DNA of 48,146 bases. Origin: Acinetobacter albensis (GTDB lineage: Bacteria > Pseudomonadota > Gammaproteobacteria > Pseudomonadales > Moraxellaceae). A program made the translations under genes and the position numbers. The notes beneath the pieces are model-generated. The model saw only the letters and a program-made list of their open reading frames with translations, had not been told where the DNA came from and made no database searches. The DNA lies in the NCBI RefSeq assembly GCF_900095025.1, contig NZ_FMBK01000018.1, positions 1 to 48,146 on the forward strand. The letters run 5' to 3'. Below are positions 1-9,873 of this stretch, one piece after another; the stretch's first letter is position 1, and every line of letters starts with the position of its first letter.

Positions 1-111
<111 letters not shown>

Positions 112-114
112 CTA

Positions 115-137
115 CTCATGCAGGGTTACTGCATGAG
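115..137 (-). promoter_or_regulatory. Hairpin in the fusA-tuf gap
   Basis: CTCATGCA at 115-122 pairs with TGCATGAG at 130-137, giving an 8-bp stem with a 7-base loop. On the transcribed minus strand it lies about 20 bases before the tuf ribosome binding site. No T-run follows, so it is not a classical terminator. An mRNA processing, stability or translation-control element is possible, but nothing in the sequence shows which. Confidence 0.45.
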
Positions 138-186
138 CACTTGGTTTTTAACTATGAATTAGTTTGGGCTTATAATAATCGAAAGA

Positions 187-2325
187 TTACTCGTCGTCAC
201 CTTTTTTACCACCAGATTGGAATTTAGAAATAATGCCTTCAGCCACGTTACGAGGCGTTTCAGCATATTTAGCAAATTCCATTGAGTAGGTCGCACGACC
301 TTGAGACATAGAACGCATAGAAGTTGCGTAACCAAACATCTCAGCAAGCGGAACTTCAGCTTTAATTGCTTTCGTACCACCAGGTAAATCGTCCATACCT
401 TGAACCATACCACGACGACGGTTTAAGTCACCCATGATATCGCCCATGTAGTCTTCTGGCGTTTCTACTTCAACTTTCATGATAGGTTCAAGAAGGATTG
501 GATCCGCTTTCATGAAACCGTCACGGAAAGCGTAAGAACCTGCCATTTTGAACGATAATTCGTCAGAGTCGACATCATGGTAAGAACCATCAAATAGTGT
601 CGCTTTGATACCCACAACAGGGTAACCAGCCAATACACCATTTTTCATACGTTCTTGAATACCCTTATCAACGGCACCGAAGAATTCTTTAGGTACAGTA
701 CCACCAACAACTTCTTCAGCGAATAGGTATTCTTTACCAGCTTCTTCAACATTCATAGGCTCTAAACGAACATATACATGACCGAATTTACCTTTACCAC
801 CTGTTTGGCGTACGAACTTACCTTCTTGCTCAACAGTCTTTTTGATTGTTTCGCGGTAAGCTACCATTGGTTTACCAATGTTCGCTTCAACGTTGAATTC
901 ACGTTTCATCCGGTCAACAAGAATGTCAAGGTGAAGCTCACCCATACCCGCAATAATCGTTTGACCAGATTCTTCGTCTGTGCGAACACGGAACGATGGA
1001 TCTTCTTTAGCCAAACGACCTAAAGCGATAGACATTTTTTCTTGGTCAGCTTTTGTCTTAGGCTCTACAGCTAAAGAAATTACTGGCTCAGGGAATTCCA
1101 TACGCTCAAGTGTAATGATATTTTTCTCATCACAAAGTGTATCACCAGTAGTAACGTCTTTAAGACCTACACATGCAGCGATATCACCAGCGCGAATTTC
1201 TTCAACGTCTTGACGTTCGTTTGCGTGCATTTGCACGATACGGCCAATACGCTCACGCTTAGATTTCACTGGATTATATACTGGATCGCCTTGTTTAAGC
1301 ACACCAGAATACACACGTACGAACGTTAAGTTACCTACGAATTTGTCATTCATAATTTTGAATGCAAGTGCAGAGAACGGTGCTTCGTCAGATGCTTCAC
1401 GAATCGCTTTAGTTTCAGCTTTGTCGTCAAGAATACCTTCGATCGGCTTAACTTCAGTCGGTGATGGTAAGAAATCAATAACAGCATCCAACATACGTTG
1501 AACACCTTTGTTTTTGAATGCTGTACCACAAAGCATTGGTTGGATTTCACAAGCCAAAGTTTGAGCACGAATACCAGCAACAACTTGTTCTTTCGACAAG
1601 TCGCCATTGTTTAGGTATTCATCCATCAATTCTTCAGAAGCTTCAGCAGCAGCTTCAACCATGTTTGTGCGCCATTCTTCAGCAAGTTCTTGAAGTTCAG
1701 CCGGGATTTCACCGTATTCGAACTGCATACCTTGAGAAGCTTCATCCCAAATGATCTGTTTCATTTCGATCAAGTCGATAACGCCAGTGAAGTTTTCTTC
1801 AGCGCCAACAGGGATAACGACAGGTACAGGATGTGCACCTAAACGTGTTTTCATTTGTTCAACAACACGGAAGAAGTTGGCACCAGTACGGTCCATCTTG
1901 TTCACGAATGCTAAACGAGGCACTTTATATTTGTTTGCTTGACGCCATACAGTTTCTGACTGAGGCTGAACACCACCTACAGCACAATAAACCATACATG
2001 CACCGTCAAGAACACGCATAGAACGCTCAACTTCGATTGTGAAGTCAACGTGTCCTGGGGTGTCAATTACGTTTACACGGTGTTCTGGGTATTGCTTACC
2101 CATACCAGACCAAAAACAAGTCGTAGCAGCAGAAGTAATGGTAATACCACGTTCTTGCTCTTGTTCCATCCAGTCCATTGTTGCTGCACCATCATGTACT
2201 TCACCAATTTTGTGAGATACACCTGTGTAGAACAAAATACGTTCAGTAGTCGTGGTTTTACCAGCATCAATGTGTGCTGAAATACCAATGTTACGGTAAC
2301 GAGAAATTGGGGTTTGACGAGCCAT
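187..2325 (-). CDS. fusA: Elongation factor G
   Basis: Cytoplasmic translational GTPase that drives ribosome translocation and, with RRF, ribosome recycling. Numbering from the chosen ATG at 2325, the G1 loop AHIDAGKT is at residues 17-24, the switch motif RGITI at 59-63, DTPGH at 88-92 and NKMD at 142-145. The remaining domains run to an acidic KKGDDE tail. The length of 712 residues is the usual EF-G size. An in-frame upstream ATG exists at 2379, but it would add 18 residues not found in EF-G, so the start [15 protein letters not shown] is preferred. It lies between rpsG and tuf in the str operon. Confidence 0.98.
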   Translation of the reverse strand: MARQTPISRYRNIGISAHIDAGKTTTTERILFYTGVSHKIGEVHDGAATMDWMEQEQERGITITSAATTCFWSGMGKQYPEHRVNVIDTPGHVDFTIEVERSMRVLDGACMVYCAVGGVQPQSETVWRQANKYKVPRLAFVNKMDRTGANFFRVVEQMKTRLGAHPVPVVIPVGAEENFTGVIDLIEMKQIIWDEASQGMQFEYGEIPAELQELAEEWRTNMVEAAAEASEELMDEYLNNGDLSKEQVVAGIRAQTLACEIQPMLCGTAFKNKGVQRMLDAVIDFLPSPTEVKPIEGILDDKAETKAIREASDEAPFSALAFKIMNDKFVGNLTFVRVYSGVLKQGDPVYNPVKSKRERIGRIVQMHANERQDVEEIRAGDIAACVGLKDVTTGDTLCDEKNIITLERMEFPEPVISLAVEPKTKADQEKMSIALGRLAKEDPSFRVRTDEESGQTIIAGMGELHLDILVDRMKREFNVEANIGKPMVAYRETIKKTVEQEGKFVRQTGGKGKFGHVYVRLEPMNVEEAGKEYLFAEEVVGGTVPKEFFGAVDKGIQERMKNGVLAGYPVVGIKATLFDGSYHDVDSDELSFKMAGSYAFRDGFMKADPILLEPIMKVEVETPEDYMGDIMGDLNRRRGMVQGMDDLPGGTKAIKAEVPLAEMFGYATSMRSMSQGRATYSMEFAKYAETPRNVAEGIISKFQSGGKKGDDE

Positions 2326-2364
2326 GATTTCTTGCATTCCTAAATTTTGTTGTTTAAAACAGGA

Positions 2365-2393
2365 CGCTTTAAGCTGCATGACAGCTTAAAGCG
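2365..2393 (-). promoter_or_regulatory. Perfect 12-bp hairpin between rpsG and fusA
   Basis: CGCTTTAAGCTG at 2365-2376 is the exact inverse of CAGCTTAAAGCG at 2382-2393, with a 5-base loop. It lies in the 130-base rpsG-fusA gap, and no T-run follows in the direction of transcription. It could be an RNase site, a partial attenuator that sets the rpsG:fusA ratio, or a transcript stabiliser. The pairing is directly visible, while the role is unknown. Confidence 0.6.
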
Positions 2394-2455
2394 CTTTGAC
2401 GACAGTTCAGTGAAACCGACCCATCACCCTCCTGATTAAGGCCTGTTTTAGCCGA

Positions 2456-2926
2456 TTAGAAACGGTAGTGAGAGAAGGCTTTGTTGGCTTCAGCCATACG
2501 ATGCACATCTTCACGTTTCTTGATCGCTGAACCTTTACCTTCAGCTGCATCAAGCAACTCACCAGCAAGACGTAAAGCCATAGTTTTTTCAGAACGCTTA
2601 GCAGCAGCATCTACTAACCAACGCATAGCTAGGGCAGTACGACGGGATGGGCGTACTTCCATAGGCACTTGATAAGTAGCACCACCAACACGGCGTGCTT
2701 TTACTTCGACCATAGGACGAACTTTTTCAAGAGTAGTCTCGAAAAATTCAACTGGGTCTACTTTGTTTTTTTCTTGAACGCGGTCTAAAGCACCGTAAAC
2801 GATACTTTCAGCAATAGATTTTTTACCATCTTGCATTACGTGGTTCATGAATTTAGCGATTGTTTGGCTGCCGAACTTAGGATCCGGAAGGATTTCACGG
2901 GCAGCGACTACGCGACGTCTTGGCAT
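2456..2926 (-). CDS. rpsG: 30S ribosomal protein S7 (uS7)
   Basis: Primary 16S rRNA 3'-domain binding protein that nucleates assembly of the 30S head. The start [20 protein letters not shown] and the internal [13 protein letters not shown] segment are characteristic of uS7. The length of 156 residues matches the bacterial family. It is the second gene of the minus-strand str operon, 176 bases after rpsL. In E. coli S7 is also the autogenous repressor of this operon, binding in the rpsL-rpsG gap. A hairpin is present in the equivalent gap here. Confidence 0.98.
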   Translation of the reverse strand: MPRRRVVAAREILPDPKFGSQTIAKFMNHVMQDGKKSIAESIVYGALDRVQEKNKVDPVEFFETTLEKVRPMVEVKARRVGGATYQVPMEVRPSRRTALAMRWLVDAAAKRSEKTMALRLAGELLDAAEGKGSAIKKREDVHRMAEANKAFSHYRF

Positions 2927-2944
2927 TTTAATACACCTATAAAT

Positions 2945-2985
2945 ATGACACTTCAGGTTTATCCAGCATCAGTACAAAGTGTCAT
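2945..2985 (-). promoter_or_regulatory. Candidate S7 feedback site in the rpsL-rpsG gap
   Basis: ATGACACTT at 2945-2953 pairs perfectly with AAGTGTCAT at 2977-2985, enclosing a 23-base loop, shortly upstream of the rpsG start. In E. coli S7 represses its own translation by binding a structured rpsL-rpsG intercistronic RNA, so the location fits. No sequence similarity to the E. coli site is claimed, and the regulatory role is inferred from position alone. Confidence 0.4.
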
Positions 2986-3102
2986 GTACTATTCACTGGC
3001 CTTACTACACGTCGCTTGAATTTCACAAAATTAATGCAGAAATCAGACAAGCGAGACGATAAAGGATTGCGGTTCTACGTTCTTAAAAATGATCTCGAAA
3101 GA

Positions 3103-3477
3103 TTATTTCTTAGGACGTTTAGTACCGTATTTAGAACGAGACTGGTTACGATCTTTAACACCAGCACAGTCTAAAGAACCACGAACGGTATGGTAACGTA
3201 CACCTGGTAAGTCTTTAACACGACCACCACGGATAAGAACAACACTGTGCTCTTGTAGGTTATGGCCTTCACCACCGATGTAGCTAGAAACTTCAAAACC
3301 AGAAGTTAAGCGAACACGGCAAACTTTACGCATTGCTGAGTTAGGTTTTTTAGGTGTAGTTGTGTAAACACGTGTACAAACACCACGACGTTGTGGACAA
3401 GCCTTCAACGCAGGAACTTTTGATTTTTCAATCAAAGTCGTACGACCCTTGCGGATCAACTGATTTGTTGTTGCCAT
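3103..3477 (-). CDS. rpsL: 30S ribosomal protein S12 (uS12)
   Basis: Decoding-centre protein of the small subunit and first gene of the str operon. It has the family start [12 protein letters not shown], the segment [20 protein letters not shown] in the region where streptomycin-resistance changes occur (the PKKPNS lysine is wild type), and the [19 protein letters not shown] tail. The length of 124 residues is normal. The second classical resistance site, in the [13 protein letters not shown] segment, also has the wild-type lysine. A good promoter lies 60-90 bases upstream. Confidence 0.98.
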   Translation of the reverse strand: MATTNQLIRKGRTTLIEKSKVPALKACPQRRGVCTRVYTTTPKKPNSAMRKVCRVRLTSGFEVSSYIGGEGHNLQEHSVVLIRGGRVKDLPGVRYHTVRGSLDCAGVKDRNQSRSKYGTKRPKK

Positions 3478-3503
3478 TTGGCAATTCTCCCGTTAATTAA
3501 AAG

Positions 3504-3530
3504 CCTCAAAAAAAAACCACTTTTTTGAGG
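3504..3530 (-). promoter_or_regulatory. Hairpin at the 5' end of the str operon leader
   Basis: CCTCAAAAAA at 3504-3513 pairs with TTTTTTGAGG at 3521-3530 across a 7-base loop. The predicted transcription start (about 3531) lies right beside it, so the mRNA would begin with this stem-loop. It might protect the 5' end or modulate initiation. The next bases down to the rpsL ATG contain a GGGAGAA ribosome binding site. Confidence 0.5.
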
Positions 3531-3537
3531 GCACACA

Positions 3538-3566
3538 ATTGTAAGCGAAGATAGAAAAATGGTCAA
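3538..3566 (-). promoter_or_regulatory. str operon promoter (-35 TTGACC, 17 bp, -10 TACAAT)
   Basis: On the minus strand TTGACC (3566-3561) and TACAAT (3543-3538) are separated by exactly 17 bases. This is close to the sigma-70 consensus, as expected for a ribosomal protein operon. The -35 hexamer lies inside the right arm of the inverted repeat at 3557-3597, which also looks like the terminator of the gene upstream. The promoter is inferred from sequence only. Confidence 0.8.
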
Positions 3567-3597
3567 TATTCGACGTACTATCAAATATTGACCATTT
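3557..3597 (-). terminator. Terminator of the EcsC-family gene, overlapping the str promoter
   Basis: AAATGGTCAATATT (3557-3570) and AATATTGACCATTT (3584-3597) form a perfect 14-bp inverted repeat with a 13-base loop. Read on the minus strand it follows the stop of the EcsC-family gene by about 50 bases and ends in a short T-run. It therefore works as a plausible, AT-rich intrinsic terminator. Its downstream arm contains the -35 box of the rpsL promoter. Confidence 0.6.
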
Positions 3598-3647
3598 CCT
3601 TATATCTAGGCAGTTTCAAGCCATTTACATGACTTGAACCCTCAATT

Positions 3648-5081
3648 TTAAGATTTCTTTTTTGTAACTCTTTTCTTGACAGCTGTAACTTCCGTTTTTT
3701 CTAACGATTGTTCATCTACTTTTTCATTCGAAACTGGATCATTCACAGTTTCCTCTTCAGGATATTCATCCAATAACGAAACTTCAGGAGTAACTGCAGG
3801 TTTTTGTGGCTCAACGTGTTCATGCTGTTCAACCATCTTTTCAGCTAACTTCTCTAAACCTTGCTGGACTTTTTTTCCTTTTTCGGTTTCATCTACTTGA
3901 GTTTCAGCTGTTTTCTTTTTGAGAGTCACTTTAGAAATGGTGTCATGATGCTGAAACTCAATCTCCTGATCCAACTTAATCTCTGGAGCCTCTACCTCGT
4001 TTTTAGACAAATGATCCAACAGTTTTGGACTCGCTTGTGCCAGTAATTCTATAGATTTCTCATAAGCAGCAATAGCCGACAAGTTAACCCCTTGATGCTG
4101 CTGTAAATAACTGCGGGCATGAGAGAAAATTTGTTGTGCTTTTTGATTTACATCTTCAACCAGTTTCCAACTATAGACAGCGCCTACCCCTGCACCAGCA
4201 ACAGGTGACAATTTACTGATCATAGAAATTTTAGGAAGATGATTCAACCACGCCCATTTAATTTCGCCATTTTCATTTACTAACCACTTTTTAAGTGCTT
4301 CAGCATCATTACTTGAACCTAAAATTTGTTGGAATTGTGATACGTCTCGAGTTTGCAACATACTGGATAATGCTTTTAGTGCCATGAGTACGCTTTGTTT
4401 TTCAGCAATCATGCCCAGATCAATTTGTTTAAATACAAATTGAACAATATCTTGCTCTGTTTCTTTATTCAGTTCAAAACCATACGCCCGACCAACCTGA
4501 TAAATCATTCTTAAAGACATTACAATCGATAATGGAACATCAACAGCAGAACCCACTACACCTGTTGCACCAGTTACAGCACCTTGCAAAGAAGCAAGCC
4601 ATTTGTTCTGTTCAGCTAAAGCTTGGCTCAGGCGTTTTGAACGATCAACATCTTTGGTCAGCTCTTCTAAGTCTTGTGCACCCGCTTGATCCAACACAGC
4701 ATCTACAGAACTTAGATTTGAGGTGAATTGGTTCAAATGATCAAAAAAATAATCCGATATTTTGTCTGAAAATTGTGGTGAAACGAGACTGGCAACGCGG
4801 TTAACTGTACCAAACTGTTTACCCAAAAGCTGTCTGGATACTTGTGGTAAATGTTCTCTTAACATTTGTTGAGGGTTGTCATATCGTTTCGCATCAAAAG
4901 CACTTTTATGTTCGGCACTTCCTTCAATCACTTGTCCATTATTTGTTGGCTGTATGATCTTCGTCACACTGTCTGGCGCAATCTGGTTCAACACGTCCAT
5001 TCCTGTTGCACTGATCTTTTTAGCCACTCCGAAGGCATTTGAAAAGAATCCATGCGAATGTTTATTATTACTATCTGTCAT
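3648..5081 (-). CDS. EcsC-family protein
   Basis: A 477-residue protein resembling the EcsC family. The EcsC-like core covers roughly residues 150-330. It includes a glycine-rich hydrophobic stretch (GAVTGATGVVGSAVDVPLSI), a Q-D-I-x-x-F segment and a second hydrophobic GAGVGAVYSWKLVEDV segment. After about residue 380 the chain becomes lysine- and glutamate-rich with low complexity and ends in VKKRVTKKKS. EcsC proteins are poorly understood. The name comes from a Bacillus locus that also carries an ABC transporter, and no transporter is nearby here. It is transcribed toward rpsL, separated by a terminator-like hairpin. Family assignment is fairly safe, function unknown. Confidence 0.8.
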   Translation of the reverse strand: MTDSNNKHSHGFFSNAFGVAKKISATGMDVLNQIAPDSVTKIIQPTNNGQVIEGSAEHKSAFDAKRYDNPQQMLREHLPQVSRQLLGKQFGTVNRVASLVSPQFSDKISDYFFDHLNQFTSNLSSVDAVLDQAGAQDLEELTKDVDRSKRLSQALAEQNKWLASLQGAVTGATGVVGSAVDVPLSIVMSLRMIYQVGRAYGFELNKETEQDIVQFVFKQIDLGMIAEKQSVLMALKALSSMLQTRDVSQFQQILGSSNDAEALKKWLVNENGEIKWAWLNHLPKISMISKLSPVAGAGVGAVYSWKLVEDVNQKAQQIFSHARSYLQQHQGVNLSAIAAYEKSIELLAQASPKLLDHLSKNEVEAPEIKLDQEIEFQHHDTISKVTLKKKTAETQVDETEKGKKVQQGLEKLAEKMVEQHEHVEPQKPAVTPEVSLLDEYPEEETVNDPVSNEKVDEQSLEKTEVTAVKKRVTKKKS

Positions 5082-5358
5082 TCTTTATCCTCATTTTCAA
5101 TTCTTACAATTATCGATAAATACTAGATATAGTCTAAGTTTATCTCAATATTAATGTGTATGTTTTGGTTAATTGAATTGTACTGTCTTCAGCAAACTGC
5201 CTAGAAAAAATAGACATAACCTTTGCCATAAGAATTCAAAAATCTTTCTGCTATGATGAATGTAATTGAAATACATGAGTAATGCACAGATTTTCTATTG
5301 AGATGATATCCTCACTCAAGCGCATTTGCTCAGACACTACCATATAAGGGATCTTTAG

Positions 5359-6588
5359 ATGAAACGTGTTGTAATCACTGGCATGGGCATTAACTCATGC
5401 ATCGGCAATTCTTTAGAAGAAGTAACCAATTCTTTGCAAAATGGGATTTCTGGGACACGTTTTAACCCAACTTATGCTGAACTCAACTTCAAAAGTCATG
5501 TGAGTGCAGCTGCAGAACAAAGTTTTGATCATATTGACCGTAAATTAAAACGCTTTATGGGTGTTTGTGCGATGTATGCTTATAACTCAGCACTTGCTGC
5601 AGTAGAGCATGCAGGTTTACAAGCTGAAGATTTAGCAGGCAATCCACGTTACGGTATTGCAGGTGGCTCTGGTGGCGGTTCAACTGCATCTGTAATTGAA
5701 ATGAAAGAACTTCTAGATACCAAAGGTGCACGCAAAGTCGGTCCTTTCTTTGTTCCGCGCAACATGTCAAATACCATTACAGCAAATGTGGGCGTAGCAT
5801 TTAAGTTACAAGGCATCGCACATACAATTACCAGTGCATGCGCAACTTCTGCAGACGCAATTGGTTATGCCTACAACATGATTCAATTGGGTAAGCAAGA
5901 TTTGATGCTTGCGGGTGGCGGTGAAGAAGATCACTGGTCTCAGAGCTTATTGTTTGATGCAATGGGTGCGCTTTGCTCCAAATACAATGAAACACCTGAA
6001 AAAGCATCACGTCCATATTCAGCGGATCGTGATGGATTTGTGATTGCAGGCGGTGGCGGTTTTGTAGTGCTTGAATCACTTGAACATGCGCAAGCACGTG
6101 GTGCAACAATTTTAGCTGAAGTTGTCGCTTATGCCGCGAATAGTGATGGTGCAGATATGGTTGCCCCTTCAGGCGAAGGCGCAACACGTTGTGTCGTTAT
6201 GGCACTTGAAGAAGCTAAACAACATGGTGTAGATCAAGTTGACTATGTCAACACTCATGGGACATCTACTCCTGCTGGCGACATTACAGAATTAAAAGCG
6301 ATGGAACGTGCGTTTGGTGAAGGTCAAGTTCCACCACTCAGCTCAACCAAATCAATGACAGGTCATAGTTTAGGTGCTGCGGGCGTACAGGAAGCCATTT
6401 ATTCTGTTCTCATGATGCAAAATGATTTCATTGCGCCAAACATCAATGTGACCGAATTGGATGAAGAAGCGAAACCATTTGATATCGTACTTGAAAAACG
6501 AGATGCAAAACTGAATACTGTAATGAGTAACAGTTTTGGGTTTGGCGGTGTAAACGCCTGCCTTATTTTCAAGAAATGGGATGCATAA
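5359..6588 (+). CDS. fabB: Beta-ketoacyl-ACP synthase I (KAS I type)
   Basis: Condensing enzyme that elongates acyl-ACP with malonyl-ACP in fatty acid synthesis, in the cytoplasm. The thiolase-fold catalytic set is visible: the nucleophile Cys161 in TSACATS, His300 in NTHGTSTPAGD, Lys331 and His336 in STKSMTGHSLGAAG, and a C-terminal NSFGFGGVNACL. The Cys-His-His set and overall sequence are closer to FabB than FabF, and the length of 409 residues fits. The ATG follows AAGGGATC by 6 bases. hemJ begins 18 bases after its stop on the same strand and is probably cotranscribed. In E. coli FabB is needed for unsaturated fatty acids. The same role is likely here but not shown. Confidence 0.92.
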   Translation: MKRVVITGMGINSCIGNSLEEVTNSLQNGISGTRFNPTYAELNFKSHVSAAAEQSFDHIDRKLKRFMGVCAMYAYNSALAAVEHAGLQAEDLAGNPRYGIAGGSGGGSTASVIEMKELLDTKGARKVGPFFVPRNMSNTITANVGVAFKLQGIAHTITSACATSADAIGYAYNMIQLGKQDLMLAGGGEEDHWSQSLLFDAMGALCSKYNETPEKASRPYSADRDGFVIAGGGGFVVLESLEHAQARGATILAEVVAYAANSDGADMVAPSGEGATRCVVMALEEAKQHGVDQVDYVNTHGTSTPAGDITELKAMERAFGEGQVPPLSSTKSMTGHSLGAAGVQEAIYSVLMMQNDFIAPNINVTELDEEAKPFDIVLEKRDAKLNTVMSNSFGFGGVNACLIFKKWDA

Positions 6589-6606
6589 TCCCGTATAGGA
6601 TTATTG

Positions 6607-7059
6607 ATGGACGCACCTTCTGATGCTTTCTTATGGGTAAAAGCATTACATATTATTGCTGTGGTTTGCTGGTTCGCTGCATTGTTCTATTTACCACGCC
6701 TTTATGTGTACCATGCAATGAGTGATGATGTAGTCAGTCATCAACGCTTCGAAGTGATGGAGCGAAAACTGTACCGTGGCATTATGTGGCCGTCTATGAT
6801 TGCCACACTGATTACGGCACATTTTTTAGTTGAATGGGGTGATGCAACACGGCATTACCATGAAGCCTTATGGTTTTACCTTAAAGTTGCTTTGGTGGGT
6901 CTTTTGGTCATTTACCACTTTTTCTGTGGTTATTATCGAAAGAAATTAATCGGCAATGCACATTATAAATCACATAAGTTCTGGCGTTATTTTAATGAGA
7001 TGCCGACCTTGATTTTATTCGCAGTGGTCATTTTAGTGGTCGTCAAACCGCAGTTTTAA
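6607..7059 (+). CDS. hemJ: Protoporphyrinogen IX oxidase HemJ
   Basis: A small integral membrane protein (150 residues) that oxidises protoporphyrinogen IX to protoporphyrin IX, the penultimate step of haem synthesis. Four hydrophobic helices are visible, including LHIIAVVCWFAALFYLPRLY near the N-terminus with the conserved His, and a Y-F-N-E-x-P motif before the last helix. The HemJ family was recognised partly from Acinetobacter, which lacks HemG and HemY in many strains. The ATG at 6607 is preferred over the TTG just before it, because AGGA at 6597-6600 is then 6 bases away. It lies directly behind fabB, with a strong terminator after it. Confidence 0.9.
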   Translation: MDAPSDAFLWVKALHIIAVVCWFAALFYLPRLYVYHAMSDDVVSHQRFEVMERKLYRGIMWPSMIATLITAHFLVEWGDATRHYHEALWFYLKVALVGLLVIYHFFCGYYRKKLIGNAHYKSHKFWRYFNEMPTLILFAVVILVVVKPQF

Positions 7060-7072
7060 GCTGTTTATTTTA

Positions 7073-7096
7073 AAACCTCCTTCCGGAGGTTTTTTT
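7073..7096 (+). terminator. Intrinsic terminator after fabB-hemJ
   Basis: AAACCTCC (7073-7080), loop TTCC, GGAGGTTT (7085-7092), then further T residues. The stem is GC-rich with a UUCG-like four-base loop and a T-run, 13 bases after the hemJ stop. It also has an A-run on the left and could work weakly for minus-strand transcription from the HAD gene. Confidence 0.9.
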
Positions 7097-7150
7097 ATGA
7101 GTGAGGTTTAAATAAGTACCTCTACAAAGATTAATCGTTATGTATATCTA

Positions 7151-7798
7151 CTAATTCAAATGATCAAGCAACTCCGCAAAGCTTTGAATTCTAGCTTTTG
7201 GTTGCGCCGCAGTTAACTCTTCATCTGAACCATAGCCATATTCTACCGCAATCGTTTCTATACCATTTTGACGCGCACCGAGGATATCATGCTCACGATC
7301 CCCGACCATCAAACATTCAGCAGAATCTAAATGCTCTTTTTCTAAAATATAGGCAATCAACTCTGCTTTGTGAGTACGTTCACCATTGAGTTCACTGCCA
7401 TAGGGATGCACAAAATAAGTTAATAATTCAAAATGTTCTAAAATTTGTCGTGCATACACTTCCGGTTTAGCTGTAGCTAAAAACAAACGATAACCTTGGT
7501 TTTGTAAGATTGCTAAAGTTGAAGAAACATCCTCGAATACATGATTTTCAAACAAACCCGTCACTGCAAAACGTTCACGATAGCCCATTAATGCTTGTTC
7601 GGCCAAAATATCATCTACAGCCACATTTAAAATTTTGGCCAAAGATGCTTTTAAAGGTGGCCCAATGATCCAGTCAATATTTTCGCTTTCAGCAATCGGA
7701 TGTCCGATTTTATTTAAACCGAAACGCGCACTGGTAGTAATACCCACTTTAGGGTCAGTAAGTGTTCCATCCAAATCAATTAAAATATTTTTAATCAC
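7151..7798 (-). CDS. HAD-family hydrolase, phosphoglycolate-phosphatase-like
   Basis: A cytoplasmic phosphatase-type protein of 215 residues. HAD motif I is DLDGT at residues 8-12 with the nucleophile Asp8 and acid Asp10. Motif II is the Ser/Thr in FLATAKPEVYA, followed by the conserved Lys, and motif III/IV is MVGDREHDILGA with two acidic metal ligands. A helical cap lies between motifs I and II (subfamily IA). It resembles Gph and related nucleotidase-like HADs, but the substrate cannot be assigned. It is divergent from thiD, whose start is 100 bases away. Confidence 0.85.
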   Translation of the reverse strand: MIKNILIDLDGTLTDPKVGITTSARFGLNKIGHPIAESENIDWIIGPPLKASLAKILNVAVDDILAEQALMGYRERFAVTGLFENHVFEDVSSTLAILQNQGYRLFLATAKPEVYARQILEHFELLTYFVHPYGSELNGERTHKAELIAYILEKEHLDSAECLMVGDREHDILGARQNGIETIAVEYGYGSDEELTAAQPKARIQSFAELLDHLN

Positions 7799-7883
7799 AA
7801 CGCGCCCTTCTGCTTAAATTTTTACTTCACAAATACTATCGAGACTTGGCTCAAATTTGCCTATACTAACGCAAATTTTGTGA

Positions 7884-8666
<783 letters not shown>

Positions 8667-8676
8667 ATGGCGTGTT

Positions 8677-8739
8677 TTAAATCAAATTAGACCTGATCAA
8701 CTTTGCTTTTATAAACGTGATAATCAGGTCAATTGATTT
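8677..8739. terminator. Possible shared terminator between convergent thiD and isomerase gene
   Basis: An imperfect inverted repeat has its core at ACCTGAT (8691-8697) and ATCAGGT (8723-8729). Flanking AAATCAA/TTGATTT sequences extend the pairing with small bulges. It lies exactly in the convergent gap and reaches the isomerase stop codon. There is no strong T-run on either side, so efficiency is doubtful. Confidence 0.4.
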
Positions 8740-9131
8740 CAAATAAATACTGATCCGATCTGTTCGTTGAGCGTTACAACTTTTTTCGAATAGGTATTTT
8801 TCTGCATTTCTAAAATTTCTACACAAATTTGTAGATTGAATTGAGCATATTTCTGTAATTGTTGCTCAAGCGTCTTCAGCAGCAATTTTGAAATTTGCTG
8901 TTGAACGTCCAGACTTCGCCCTGTCAATAACGATACTTTCGCATGTATATAGGCTTGAGTAGGATCATTAAGTCCAATCACATATTCCTGCTGACAAATC
9001 GCACGACTTTTAACATCGTTTGCAGAACTGACATATGCACCATCTACCAATGCCTGATTTAAAGCCAGTAAAATAGGCTTCGTGTCCAGATTTTCAATAT
9101 TGGCTGAATATTCAAGATGGATATGTGGCAT
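8739..9131 (-). CDS. 5-carboxymethyl-2-hydroxymuconate delta-isomerase-like protein
   Basis: A 130-residue tautomerase-superfamily protein. After Met removal the chain would begin PHIHLEYSANI, which places a free N-terminal proline as the catalytic base, as in CHMI. For this reason the ATG at 9131 was chosen over an upstream in-frame ATG that would bury the proline. The CHMI-like middle (VKSRAICQQEYVIGL) and the helix LLTGRSLDVQQQISKLLL also match the family. CHMI acts in homoprotocatechuate degradation. No other hpa/hpc genes are in view, so its true substrate here is uncertain. Similar stand-alone genes are common in Acinetobacter and Pseudomonas relatives. Confidence 0.8.
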   Translation of the reverse strand: MPHIHLEYSANIENLDTKPILLALNQALVDGAYVSSANDVKSRAICQQEYVIGLNDPTQAYIHAKVSLLTGRSLDVQQQISKLLLKTLEQQLQKYAQFNLQICVEILEMQKNTYSKKVVTLNEQIGSVFI

Positions 9132-9306
9132 AACAAAAACTCTAAAAAGTGGATGCTCAAATATACAATAGGTTGGTGGCACTAAGCGAAAATTAACCGC
9201 TGTATCATGTAGCCATCATGATGTTGTGTATCTAATGAAATCTAATTTTTATTTTTACATCAGATTTTTATTTTTTCTGAATATAAACGATCCTATTGGA
9301 CTGAAT

Positions 9307-9336
9307 AAAACTCCAGCATTTTAGCCAGAGTTTTTA
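9307..9336 (-). terminator. Weak terminator-like hairpin after the yjdM-like gene
   Basis: AAAACTC at 9307-9313 pairs with GAGTTTT at 9328-9334 around a 14-base loop that can pair a little further. On the minus strand it follows the stop at 9365 by about 30 bases and is followed by TATT. The stem is short, so this is a tentative call. Confidence 0.35.
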
Positions 9337-9364
9337 ATGTACTCAGTCCTCAAGCTAGCTCTAT

Positions 9365-9706
9365 CTAGGCTTTTTTTACAAACTCAGATTTTAACTTCAT
9401 CACACCAATTCCCTCAATTTTACAATCAATATCGTGACCATCACTTGCATCCACCAAGAGACGTATATTCTTCACTTTTGTGCCAACTTTCACCACAGAT
9501 GAAGAGCCTTTAATTTTTAAATCTTTAATCACGGTTACGGTATCACCATCTTTCAAAACGTTGCCATTTGCATCATTAATATTGACCGTATCTTCAGCTG
9601 GATGCTCCCCCAGTTTCCACTCATTCGAACATTCGGGGCAAATCAATAATTCACCATCTTGGTAAGTATATTCGGAATGACATTGCGGACAGTGTGGTAA
9701 AGTCAT
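9365..9706 (-). CDS. YjdM/PhnA-family zinc-ribbon protein
   Basis: A 113-residue cytoplasmic protein. It has an N-terminal zinc ribbon with Cys6-x2-Cys9 and Cys23-x2-Cys26, followed by a compact beta-rich PhnA domain ([20 protein letters not shown] and [12 protein letters not shown]). The family was named after phosphonate loci in E. coli, but a direct role in alkylphosphonate breakdown is not supported for the E. coli protein, and no phn genes are nearby. The length and order of domains are standard. The actual function is unknown. Confidence 0.88.
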   Translation of the reverse strand: MTLPHCPQCHSEYTYQDGELLICPECSNEWKLGEHPAEDTVNINDANGNVLKDGDTVTVIKDLKIKGSSSVVKVGTKVKNIRLLVDASDGHDIDCKIEGIGVMKLKSEFVKKA

Positions 9707-9873
9707 AAAAATCTCAAAAATTCAACTATAACACTCTACAAATCAGCTGCATGCTTAAAACCTTCTTTATTTTAAGGAATAAAGCCGAATAATACTTTAA
9801 CTTTGTATTAAAACCTTTTTATGGCTTTAAATATGCGATTAGTTCTCACTTTTTAAAATCTGCATCAATATCC

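Noticed and set aside
187..2379. Longer EF-G with an extra 18-residue N-terminus
   Set aside because: The extra residues are not part of EF-G, and the alternative ATG lies beyond the normal start. The frame from 2325 gives the standard protein.
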